DNA from: Pyrenochaeta sp. MPI-SDFR-AT-0127
Lineage: Eukaryota; Ascomycota; Dothideomycetes; Pleosporales; Cucurbitariaceae
Reading direction: 5' to 3'
Assembly: GCA_020747015.1 (NCBI GenBank)
Contig: JAGTJM010000016.1
Coordinates: forward strand, 372,001-436,000
DNA length: 64,000 nt
Numbering within the stretch: position 1 is the stretch's first letter; every line of letters starts with the position of its first letter. Under the pieces are notes generated by a model, which made no database searches, was not told the origin of the DNA, and saw nothing but the letters and a program-made list of their open reading frames with translations. Made by a program: the position numbers and the translations under genes. Below are positions 32,481 through 43,170 of the stretch, piece after piece.

Positions 32481-34419
32481 ATGGCTGTGGAGAACTATGA
32501 TATTGTTATCGTCGGCGCCGGGCCAGTGGGTCTTTGTCTCTCGACATGTCTGTCACGATGGGGATACAAGATCAAGCACATAGACAACAGGCCAGAGCCG
32601 ACACCCACTGGGCGAGCCGACGGCATCCAACCCCGCTCGCTAGATCTTCTTCGGAATATGGGCCTGAAGCGCAAGATCATGGAGCACGAGCCTGCCAAGG
32701 TCTACGAGGTCGCATTTTGGGACCCGGCTGCGAAAGGAATCCACAGAACAGGAACTTGGGCCAGTTGTCCAAAGTTCATCGATGCGCGCTATCCCTTCAC
32801 AACGCTTCTGCACCAGGGCCTGATTGAGCGCGTTTTCATCGAAGATATCGAGAAGAATGGTACGCAGCTCCAGAGACCGTGGACCATTACTGGATTTAAG
32901 AACGATGGAAAGGATTCGACATACCCGGTTGAGGTTAATTTGGCACATGTCGATGGCACCATGACGGAAACTGTACGCGCAAAGTACCTGTTCAGCGGAG
33001 AAGGCGCAAGAAGCTTCGTACGAGACCAGCTAGGTGTCAAGATGATCTACAAGGACCCCATTGCCCATGTCTGGGGTGTCATGGATGGCGTTGTACGAAC
33101 AAATTTCCCCGACATCAAGGTACGAAACTCCAAATCCTATGCCACTTTACAAGCCTAACATAAAACAGATGAAATGCACGATTCATTCCGACGCCGGCTC
33201 CATCATGGTCATTCCTCGCGAAAACAACATGGTCCGCCTGTACATCCAAGTCGCAAGCTCTACAGACAAGGATTGGGATCCCCGTAAGAGTAAGACAGCA
33301 GAAGAGGTTCAACGCCAGGCTCAAGAAATCCTCAAGCCATACACTATTTCATGGGACCGTGTCGAGTGGTACTCAGTCTACCCCATTGGCCAGGGCATTG
33401 CAGAGCGTTACACTCTAGACGAGCGCGTATTTATGGGAGGTGACTCGTGCCACACTCACTCGCCCAAGGCAGGACAAGGTATGAACACTGCTTTCCTGGA
33501 TGCGGTCAACCTCGCCTGGAAAATTCACCATGTCGAGAATGGTTGGGCGCCGAGATCGATGCTATCAACTTACGAATCCGAGCGTAAACTCATTGCTGAG
33601 ACGCTCCTTGACTTTGATGCACGATATGCAAAGCTCTTTTCCGCGCGTATTCCCTCCGCGGGCGAGGTCGCCGGTGCATCAAGCAACGCGCCTGAAGACA
33701 ACGAGTTCATCAAGACATTCAAGGCGTCTTGTGAATTCACATCCGGTTACGGCGTGGCATACAACCCCAATGCTATCAACTGGGGCCCTGAGCATCCCGC
33801 ACAACATCCTCTCATCCTACAACACGAGAAAGGTACTACTCAGCGGACAGGCAGAATCCTCACAGCCGCGACAGTCACCCGTGTCGTCGATGCCAACGTT
33901 GTGCACCTCGAGCAGGAAATTCCCCTTAATGGCTCATACCGTATCTTCATCTTCGGCGGAACACCAAACAAGACCACAACAGCACTCAAGGACCTAGCCT
34001 CCAACATGGCGGCTCCAACATCCTTCTTCTCAAATTTCCTCTTCAAGGACCTCAGCACCACCGACCGTTATCACGAACGTCACAACCCACACACTTCCTT
34101 CGCCACTCTGGCTCTCATCTTCAACTCGCCACGCTCAAAGATTCACATCGACGAGCAGCTCCCCGAGACATTCGCGCGTTACGCAGACCATGTCTATGCT
34201 GACGACATCTGGGACCAGCGCGTACCAGACGCAAAGGCGTCTGCGCACGCAAAGATGGGTCTTGACGATCAGACCGGCGGTGTTGTAGTTGTCCGCCCCG
34301 ATGGATACGTTGGTGTCGTAGTCAAGCTTGAAGAGGGCCGAGGCACTTGCGAAGCGCTGAACAAGTACTTCGAGGTTGTCACAGGGAAGAAGTTGGGTGG
34401 AGAAAAGGCGAGTTTGTAG
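32481..34419 (+). CDS. FAD-dependent monooxygenase, phenol 2-monooxygenase type
   Basis: Predicted to hydroxylate a phenolic ring using NADPH and O2 (class A flavoprotein; phenol/3-hydroxybenzoate hydroxylase group). Exons 32481-33119 and 33169-34419 flank a 49-nt intron, giving 629 residues. The dinucleotide motif GAGPVG is at residues 12-17. RADGIQPRSLDLL, the usual substrate/FAD segment, follows. The second FAD motif GDSCHTHSP leads into QGMNTAFLDAVNLAWK. The C-terminal thioredoxin-like dimerisation domain ends with VVVRPDGYVGVVVKL. Length and order match phenol hydroxylases. The promoter is the 1.5-kb upstream gap. No pathway partner such as a ring-cleavage dioxygenase lies next to it, so the substrate is open. 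Confidence 0.92.
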
Positions 34420-35057
34420 GATGCATATAAAAGTTGGTAACGAGGGTATGATACCTTTTGTTGTTATTTGGCTGTTGGAAAATTGCATAGCGTGTTTCTG
34501 CTCAATTCATGTATATATTCTCGAGTTGTCCTCGTATAGTTGATTTAATGAACATTACGACAGCTTCTATCCAATGTCCCAAAGTTTCATTTAAATGTCA
34601 TTGACCTGCAGTTTTATAGCCCCATTCAGCATTCCCAGCTCTGGGTGAAAAATAAATAGTAATATCTAACTACAGACAAACAAGTAATTGAAATGAAGGT
34701 TGTTAAACAGCTTAGTATCCTTCAGTGATATCTATTTCCTTGTCCATGGTCTTTGATAGCCTAAGTCGGCTAGGTATAGGCTTGTAAAATGTCTACTTCA
34801 TTACACGTGCGAGGTCACTTGATACCACCCAAACTCCCCTAACCTTCAACGCAACCATCGCGCGATTGATCAACAAATTTAAACAATAAGAAGACTTTGC
34901 ATTTCATATCACATACTATTGGCTAATTTGTTAAGCATTTGATCCAAAAAAGGTGGGCCAGCTTCACCAGCCGCCCCCCGTTCCCTCCACCCACACCACC
35001 ATCACCACCACCACCACCACCTTAACGACAACCACGGCTACAACAGCAAAAAAAAAA

Positions 35058-35131
35058 TGGTCAGTACGGGGGTCGAACCCGCGACCTTAGCGTATCAAGC
35101 AGAAGCTATTAGCACTACGCTCTAACCAACT
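35058..35131 (-). pseudogene. tRNA-Ile(AAU) with intact 3' two-thirds and lost 5' end
   Basis: Read on the minus strand, the D-loop (AGTTGGTTAGAGC) is followed by the anticodon stem TAGTG/CGCTA with loop C-U-AAU-A. A 13-nt intron (35106-35094) sits after position 37. The T-arm has GGTTCGACCCC, the 3' acceptor strand is ACTGACC plus discriminator A, and a ten-T pol III terminator follows (35057-35048). The matching 5' acceptor strand GGTCAGT and the 5' half of the D-stem are not present upstream; those positions read as unrelated sequence. I therefore call a tRNA pseudogene or 5'-replaced copy. Anticodon identity is well supported by comparison with fungal tRNA-Ile. Confidence 0.65.
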
Positions 35132-35840
35132 CTGGTGTGGCGTTAGTATCTTGCAGCCAAGTTTTGGTTGATGGAAGTGAACGTACGAGCTAACCGACCG
35201 TGTTTCTTCTCACGTGATTGTAATTATTGGAAATAAAAATGATTATGACTCTAGAAAAGATAAAAATCCCGACGGTACAAAGGGGCGGTAAATGGCGGGT
35301 GCGGTCGTCATGGGTATTGAGTATGTGAGAATTTTTTTTTCCGGCTCAATGTGGGTCAAAAGGTGTGGGCCAGATTGACTATCCGAATTTCTACAGCTCT
35401 AACTTGATACAGCAGATAGGATGGGAGTGATATTCTCTATGCCCGTAAAGCTATTGACTTCACTGTACTATCTTGTAGACCGATGTGCAATCAGTTTGGC
35501 CTTTTTGGCATTTCGTCTTTTTTTGGGTGGGAGATGTTCTACGCTGCATAGGCGTATACTCAACTCTCCACGCAGCATTTAAGTCCTCACACACATCCAT
35601 GCAAAAGACGAAGAAAATGCACTTTTCTTTGAAGACTGTAAAGGAGAAGAATGCACACATATGTACTAAGCATCACACAATAATCACCACATAAATTCAA
35701 ACATTATCCTTCATTGAACAAAAACAAGCTTCCCAAAACGTTCTCTCTCACACTCTGGCCCCCCAAAAAGATCATTGCACAAAGCCACACAAAACACACA
35801 CCTTCGTATTCGGCACCTTCGGAGCTGTCAAAAAAAAAGG

Positions 35841-35850
35841 CCCCCCCCCC
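35841..35850 (+). repeat. Poly-C homopolymer
   Basis: Ten C residues directly after a short poly-A run, in non-coding DNA. Confidence 0.85.
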
Positions 35851-36344
35851 TCACCCCTTCTAGACGCCACAGCGCCGATCATGATGAGAAACCGCAGTAT
35901 GTCGTGCGCCCCCATCTCGAACAGCCCGAAGCCCGAAACCCAGCGAATCGAAGGGGTGGAAGAGAGCTGCTCCCGGACACACAAGACTTACACAGGCACA
36001 ATAGCAGCACAGCAGGAGCCTGCGGGAAATTGAGCCGAAGTAGTAGTAATAGTAGTTCGGCGTCCGTTCAACGGCCACCACCCCTTTTTCTTCGCCTCGG
36101 AAGCCTCGTTTCATACACAGACTGCATGTTTCTGTGCCACCGGGTACTACATGCGTGCCACAAGGTGTAAGCAGCGCCGGTGCGGGTGCTGAGTGGCATC
36201 GCTAGGCAGGGGCGGAGGGGAGGCGGGTTTTTTGGCGTAACGTTGTAGGGCTGGGGGGTCACGGCGTTGAGGGGGGATCGTCACTGCGGTGGCTTAAGGG
36301 GGGAAGGGTGAGTATGGATCCGGTGGAGTAGGAATTCTCCGACT

Positions 36345-36401
36345 GTTGTGTATGGGGTGTTGTGTATGGGTGCTGTGTATGGGTGCTGTGTATGGGTGCT
36401 G
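36345..36401 (+). repeat. 13-nt tandem repeat (TGTGTATGGGTGC)
   Basis: About four units. The first is slightly divergent (TGTGTATGGGGTGT); the next are near-perfect copies. Non-coding. Confidence 0.85.
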
Positions 36402-37798
36402 TGCTATGTTGCGGTGCCGGGGGTGATTGCGTTTCTGGGGGATGCGTGGGAAGGTTGGGTGGAAGCTTAGTTTAGAGAATGGAGGTAGGGGAAATCTGGT
36501 TATTTCTGGTTGAATGAGAGAGAGGAGAAGCAGAAGAAAAAGAACACATTGAGGTTCTTTCTATTTGTATATACAAAGTTATTGTATTCAAATACTTCAC
36601 ACTCAATTCCACAATCTAACACACCTTCCCTAGATTAAACTTCTAGTGCGAATCGTGCCTTGCAAAGCCATATCCGGGTAGCACTACAGTGGCGGTGAGT
36701 CGAGCCTTTCTCAATCAATTTCTCTCTCTTCGTCTTGGAGTACACCATGCATTGGACAGGAATATGACCAGCTAATCAGACACTACTCTGGGAAAGGGAT
36801 TGCTGTTTGATTAGCAGTCCCTCCACTTTCGGGCTGTCGTGCAACATCATGACGGTGCTCGTACTACTACTGGGTTGGTTAGCCTGGCGTCAATGCTATT
36901 TCTGCTACGGGGGAAAGACAATGAACTTAGTCGGTCATGGTAGCAGGAAGTCAAACAAAATATCTGGCGGGAGAGATGAGACAATGCAGCGTCTTCAGAA
37001 CTGGTCAATAAAGATTTGTGGGAGATTATGCTGGAGTTCGCAAAAGTTTCAGGCGGCTTTAGCAAAGTTTGATTATTCACTTAATGGAGTTCGACTGGGT
37101 GTGGGGGAATTAAGGGAAGTTCCAAAGATTACAGAGATGGCGACGCGACGTCTAGGAGGGCAATCGGGGCGAAATCGTCTTATTCAATACTGCTCCCATT
37201 CAATCCATCAATCCGTTGCGGCTCGTGTTGAATCATGTCGTAAATCAATACCCCAAAGTTTTGTCCAGCAGCACCGGAAACAATACATATTAAGCCGTCT
37301 TCATTGCTGAGACGGAGAACGTAACGTAGGACACCAATCGAGTCGAACCGGGTATATCTTGTGATGCCTGCCGAAAATGCTGTCGTTGCCACCAGCTCCA
37401 CACGTGAGATGCAGATTGCGCCGAAGCGGCACGAGGAAAGAATCAGAAGCTCAGAGAGCTGTAAGGTGAAAGTGTATGGATCGGGGTGAAAGGCGGAATA
37501 TACTCATGAACGATAGTAAGAGAAAAACACCCAAAAAATGGAACGAGATGTAGTAACGCCCGCTCAAGCATGCAAATGATGTGAAACAGCAATTTCTCCC
37601 AATATGTCGGCCTGAATGCCTTCACGACTCAAAATCCTTGGTCCTGCGGTTTGGGCTAGGTCGCGAAGATCCTAGTCCACTCTGCGGCAGGATTTTCCAA
37701 TGGAGACGAGACCGCCAACAAAGTATCCCTGCAATAGCACCCTAAGCGTCTCAGGTGTCCTTGCCGAAGCTATACCGGCGTCTTCCGGGTTTTCCAGG

Positions 37799-39856
37799 CT
37801 ACGAAGCTCTTGATACCGTCCAAGAAAGCATGGCCATGTCGCAAATACGGGCAAGGACTTGCTGGGTAGCCGATCGACTTTCGTGGCTAATGAACGACAT
37901 TGCGACGAGGAGCTTGCTCAGATCGCTCTCAGCATGGGGATTCGCCGGAGCTGGCAATGCGTTTGGAAAACCACCAATACGACTGCCGTAGTGTCGGGCG
38001 ATTGCAATAGAGTATATGGCGTCGCGCACCTCCTGCATTTGCAGGACGCTGCGCATTGTTGCAAGGGCGTGGTCCGCAGCACCAGGTGGCGCAGAGTCAG
38101 AGTCGGCGTATTGAGTAAAGTCGCCGAGGTGCAGCCAAAAGTCGACCTCAGCTCTCTTTGCTTCTTGGATATCGCCAGGGTATGCCACCTGACGCAGCGG
38201 GTTTGCCTCCAAGTTCTGGTTGGTGAGAAGAGCTTGCAGGACATCAAACCGCCCTCTGACTTCTCGTAATGCGAGATCCTCGGCATCAGCAAAGGCATTT
38301 GCAGAGCCATTGGTTCCGTTGGAGGTTGGCGGAGTGTGTTTGCAGGTGCCCAAAAGGTGCCATATCAGTCGAGCTTCTTGGCTAAAGACGCCTGTCATGT
38401 CAGGGCTCGAGGATTTGTACTTTATAGTTTCTGTGAAGTAGGCAGATTCTTCGTGTAGGGTCCTGTCAGCAAAGACCCTGTTCAGGGCATTGTTGTTGGT
38501 GGAGAACCATGTGGTCTGGAGCATGACATCAAGGCCCTGGCAGTAGTCGTTGATGAAAATCTGCGTAAAATCTTCGTCAAGGCCAGGTGGCACAGGCGTG
38601 GTGCGTTGGGGCACCTCTGGAGGGCTGTGATTACAGATTCCAAAGATGTCAGCAATGTTCAGCCGCCTCCCTGTAGTTATGGAATTAGAAATGGACACAA
38701 ATGTAAGCAGGGCACGCAGGAGTACCAACCTTTGGAGGGCTCGGGCGGAGGAGGCGGTGGGTACGAGTTGGGGCCCGGCGGACCTCTCATTGAAGGATCC
38801 ATTGCGTGCACGCCGTTGTAGGGCGGGGGGTTCGACTGGGCGAGTGCTGGGTCAATGGCGTTGAAGTTGTCTGGCTGATGGCTGCCGCTTGTAGCAGAGG
38901 CTGCAGGCGCATATCCTGCGGACGAGGCCGGCGCGTAGCCTTGGGGCACAGGACTTTGGCTGTAAGGGGCAGATGCGGGTGGGGCAGGTGCGGGTGCAGG
39001 AGTGGATGAGTGTGGTGCAGGTGCCGAGTTGGGAGCCGGTTGGATCTGAGGAGGACCAGACTGCTGCTTGAAGATGGGATCGTAGCCCAGACACTCGCGC
39101 TTGCTCTTCTGGCAGTTCCTACACATGGGGTGGGCTTCGTCGCACTGTCATGGTAGGGAGGTTAGCGCATGTATGTTGGATTAGAGGGTTTGGCTCGCTT
39201 CATGGTGGCTCTCGGTTAGGGACGACCCTCTTCCTCGCCTCGCGCGTCACGGTCGCGCCTGCCAATCGCATGCCATTGAGGTCCGCGCTCACCTTTATTC
39301 TCCTCTTGCGACATGTCAGACAACCCGTCTTGGTGCGACGCTTGATCTCCTTCTTGTGGCGACCGCCGGACAAGACCCGCTGGTCGCCGCCGTTGGGAGG
39401 CAGCTGGTAGCGCATCGCGTTGAACTGGGCGGGCCCCATGTTGCCCATGTTCATGGGCTGGCCGGGCTGCGCATGCGCTGGATGGGGGTAATACTGGGGC
39501 ATTCCGTGCTGTGGTGGAGGGAGCGGAGAGCCCATGGGCTGCTGGGCGGCCTGAGGTTGCGGCGGTGGTTGCTGGCCGTCCTGCAGACGGATGGGTGGCA
39601 AATTCAGCGGCGGCAGCGACATGTTGGAGCCCTGGGGCGAGCCTCGATAGGGCTCGTTGCTCTGCTGGCCCTGGGGCGGGGGGTAGGTGTAGGTGGGCTG
39701 CATTGAGGGCGATGGGTACGAGTGCGGTGACGGATAGGCGACGGTTTGCTGGCGCGCCTGCTGGACGTTTGGGTCGGCCATGGCGGAGGAAGAAAAGTGC
39801 GAGGGCGCGGGAGAATAGGGCGCAGACTGGAGCTGGGCGGAAAAACCGTGTGACAT
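37799..39856 (-). CDS. Zn2Cys6 fungal transcription factor, possible C-terminal frameshift
   Basis: Three exons: 39856-39293, 39144-38730 and 38670-37799, with introns of 148 and 59 nt, giving 616 residues. The N-terminal 170 residues are Pro/Gln-rich. The zinc cluster is TKTGCLTCRKRRIK, joined by splicing to CDEAHPMCRNCQKSKRECLGYDP, with canonical CX2CX6CX6CX2CX6C spacing. A second Pro/Ala-rich linker precedes the fungal-specific regulatory domain (LNIADIFGICNHSPPEV onward). The 148-nt intron falls at exactly the same codon boundary as in the other zinc-cluster gene of this window. The frame ends MAMLSWTVSRAS. Directly after, another frame continues to 37672 with plausible protein (RYQELRSLENPEDAGIAS), so a frameshift or sequence error near 37810 is possible. 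Regulatory targets are unknown. Confidence 0.85.
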
Positions 39857-40212
39857 GGGCTAGCAATGGACACGGCCACGCAGCGCGACACCAGTTGGCG
39901 GTCGAGTGTATCAAAGCACGCAGCCGTGTCTACTCGCTCGCTAGAGAAAGCTTGAGAGATCGGACGCCAGCAGCAGCTGGGAGGAGGGACGGGACTGGGA
40001 TCTTCTGGCGAGGCGTGACGGCCACCTAGTCGAGACGCTAGCAGCCAGGGGGCCGGCCTCGGTTGGGCGCCTGCAAGTTGACCTGCAGGCGTGCTAGGCG
40101 GCGTGCTCTGCGGCGTGCTCTCTGCGCGGGATAGATTAGCAGCGCGCGTTGGCGAGAGAAATTGGCGGGACGGGGTTGGGGGTCGCTAGGCGCGCGCTGG
40201 GGCGGGAACAAG

Positions 40213-40251
40213 GGCAGAGTGGCAGAGTGGCAGAGCGGCAGAGCGGCAGAG
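40213..40251 (+). repeat. Tandem GGCAGAGYG units
   Basis: Four to five imperfect 9-nt copies upstream of the zinc-cluster gene. Confidence 0.8.
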
Positions 40252-40362
40252 GGCAAAAAGGGCAAACACGTCAAGAATGCGGCAGCGCTCTTTGCTTCGA
40301 CTTGAACAAGAGGCAAAGGGAGGGTGTGGCCGCGACGCCCCAGCTGCGGGACCTGCGCTGCT

Positions 40363-40400
40363 GCAACAACAACAGCAGCAGCAGCAGAAGCAGAAGCAGA
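40363..40400 (+). repeat. CAA/CAG/AAG triplet tract
   Basis: Consecutive CAA, CAG and AAG triplets in non-coding DNA. Confidence 0.85.
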
Positions 40401-41291
40401 CTGGCTGCAAGAACTGCGGCCAGCGTGCCTAGCCGCCTTGAGCAGGTCGTGTAGAATGGGAAGCGTTGCGCGACAGAGGCTGGAAACTTACTGATGCTAG
40501 CCGGCCTCGCTTGAGCGGGAGCACCCTGCCTACGTTCCCAACGGGTTCTGCACTCTCGGTAAATATGCTCACACGAGACAGAAGAGATGCACGGCGCTGG
40601 CTGCGGCCGAGAGCAGACGACGCCCTCCAAGAGACAAAATGTGCGAGAGTGTGAGTGAGAGGGAGAGAGACTGAGAGACTGGGAGACATGGGGCCAAAAA
40701 GAACAAGAATGGCCTGGCGCTAGGGCCCGTCTGCTCCAATCACCTCTGGCATCCCTCCCACCTCTCCAACCCTTGATAGTCGGTCCTCGAGCCCTTTTCT
40801 GCGCACCCGTCAATCCTCGTCCCTCCCCCCCAAGCCCCCCCAGGCTGCTGTTCTTCCTGCAATCAGCTCCCGCCGCGGCGCTGCTTTGCCGCCCTGCACT
40901 GGCTTCCCATTGCGGCTACGTGGGAGGGCAGAGTACCTTGGGGAAGAGCCAAGCCGTCATGCATCCTGTGCTGCCATGTCATTGTTGTTGGCCCTCTCCC
41001 GGCGTCATTCTCTGCCCTGCTGCTGCGATTGGGGCCAGCTGGTGCACAAAAACCCCCCCCTTCCCAATGCCACCCAGGCGCGTCGCTGCTGGACGCGTCT
41101 TGCTGGCTTGGTGCAGTCCAGTCTGCCTGCAACACCCCCAGGCCCTTTACGATGCGGACTGGCAAATTTGATTAAGGCTGATTGCTGCAGTACCTGGGTC
41201 CCGGTGCACCCGGACCGCGCGGGACGTCTTCTCGAACGCTGTAGAGTATCTTTGGCCCTGGCTGCCCCCCGCCCCTGCACTCGCCATCGCA

Positions 41292-41347
41292 CGTCTCGCT
41301 TCTCACGTCTCGCTTCTCGCTTCTCGCTTCTCGCTGCTCGCTTCTTC
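41292..41347 (+). repeat. Pyrimidine-rich CTTCTCG tract
   Basis: Several copies of CGCTTCT-type units in tandem, C/T-dominated on the plus strand. Confidence 0.8.
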
Positions 41348-43170
41348 TGCTAGCGACCCTCGTTGCCCAGCATGCTTGCTCTACTTACACTGCCCTGTCC
41401 AACCCATTGCCAGTCCAGCGTCATGCCCTCACACAGTCAACCGCTGGCTGGGTCCCGCCGCACTTCCGCATCTCACCTCTGCGTCGGCGGCCCGACTTCC
41501 CTTCTCATCCGTCCGCATCGTCATATTAGAGGAGCCTGCTGACAAGGCGAGGTAAAACTTGGCCTTGTGTAATGTCATTTCCCATGCCATTTACCCGCAG
41601 ACGGCGAGGTCTCAAAAGCAGCCTCAAAGCCCGGCCACCGCTGGCGCGACGAGCCTGGCCAGCAATCATGTCGTCTCATTAACTGTGTTGCCCTCGTTGA
41701 AGCTAGACTCAGCCTGAGTGTCGGAAACGATATTCGGTGCTACCGATGGCTATCAGCGGGTAAAGACGACGCGCATCGCGTTGGAGCACTTGTTCGCCGG
41801 CAAGCTGAGTGTAACCCTCCTGGAGCATATCCATCAGGCAGAACCTCAGACTGGGTCGTAAGCGCCAGTGCAGGTTCAAAGCTACCACGCTGCAGCTTGC
41901 GTAGACGTAGCAACAAGCAGCTGAGAAATCACTCTACATGTCTGCCTGGAGATTGCCAGTCGCAGTATGCTCCTTATCTGGGGGCACTGCAGGGGATGAG
42001 GTCAACTCGGGCTCTTTGGCACCTTGCCGTCTGCCGAGCGAGGTCATCCTGCTGTACCGTCGTCCCACCGTTGCACGAGCGAAGACCCTGGAATCAGGGC
42101 TGATGTGCTGGAAGGCGGATGTCGATCCGGTTCTGTGCGACGCAGAGCAGCAGCGTCCCAAGACAGGCCATTCCCCCCCTCAATCTCTTGCATCTCCTGC
42201 GCATCTACGCCCGCTGGGCAGAAATCCTTTGCTGCTTCAAGGCATGAGGTCACCAAGTAGGATCTCGTTTATCGTGGGAAGAAAGCGAGAGTCAGGGATG
42301 GCCCTAGTAACGGCACCGAAGGTTGATGGAACAATTTGGAAAGCGCCAACCGAGCTCCTGCCGCCCCACGCTCAGGAACATCCATTCTGGGCTGACGTGT
42401 TCGTCTCTCTCCAGTGTATCGGTTTACCGGGGCGGGCCAGATCATCTCCCGTACGCCTTTTCATAACAATGCAGCTCCATATTGCATGACCACACTTGGC
42501 TCTGGAGCCATCTTGTCCTTCGCATGCCCATACCACCGGTGACAGCATGTCGGGAGTGTGCACAAGGATTAGCCTCGCATCCGAGATGATACTCCCCCAT
42601 GACTATTGGTATTTCGCAGCCAACTGTTCCTGTGTGTATTACAGTAGCCACAACGGGCTGGATTGATGGGCTGATATGCGCAACTCATTAGTTGTCGACG
42701 GGTGCAGATGCTGACAATACCTCGGGCCATCCAGTCTCACACGCAGGCAGTCGCACAAAAGGCGATGAGGAAACCCTCCTGTCATCGTGTTGCTTTTGCT
42801 TTTTTTGCTAAGACTGACTAGGAAACTCTATACAAGCACATCCTGACCAGCCCACAGCTGCATTCCTCGCTCTGACAGTTTGATGGGCATGCCTTGCATC
42901 TTCAGAGAAGCGTCAGCGAGTATTGGTGCTGCCTTCATCGTCTTTGTGCCGCACGCTACTTATGGTGGTACTTGGTAGAACATGTGCAAAGCGACAACAA
43001 TAGCTGAACATCTTTGCTAGACTTGCAACTGTCTTTGAAAAGCTCGTTGTATGCTGAAAATATCCAGGCTGCGTCACAGCAAAACCAATCGAACCACTCC
43101 TTCTCACTCTAGTCTCGCCATTGCGTTCAGCCCTCGACGAACACACGAATAGACGGCTTACTACCATAGC

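Larger units (their letters stand above)
34420..37798. other. Gene-poor, low-complexity 3.4 kb region
   Basis: It contains a CAC/CCA-rich tract near 34980-35030, a tRNA-Ile remnant, a poly-C run at 35841-35850, and a 13-nt tandem repeat near 36350-36400. A 167-codon frame at 36807-37310 has no recognisable domain and competes with frames on the other strand. The stretch 37672-37798 may be the frameshifted C terminus of the adjacent regulator. Confidence 0.5.
39857..43170. other. Upstream region of zinc-cluster gene, repeat-rich 3.3 kb
   Basis: GC-rich, with several tandem tracts: GGCAGAG-type units at 40213-40251, CAA/CAG triplets at 40363-40400, and a CTTCTCG-type tract at 41292-41347. Long frames here (such as 40271-40813 minus and 41938-42489 plus) overlap one another and show no domain. 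They are probably by-products of GC-rich leader and promoter DNA. Confidence 0.5.

Noticed and set aside
36807..37310. 167-codon plus-strand frame with an N-terminal hydrophobic stretch
   Set aside because: It could suggest a secreted protein, but the hydrophobic part is not at the first residue, the rest shows no family signal, and minus-strand frames compete. Not supported enough to call.
40271..40813. 180-codon minus-strand frame upstream of the zinc-cluster gene
   Set aside because: GC-rich and repeat-driven (poly-Leu from CAG triplets), overlapped by frames on both strands.
41938..42489. 183-codon plus-strand frame
   Set aside because: No domain, no splice support, GC-rich non-coding surroundings.
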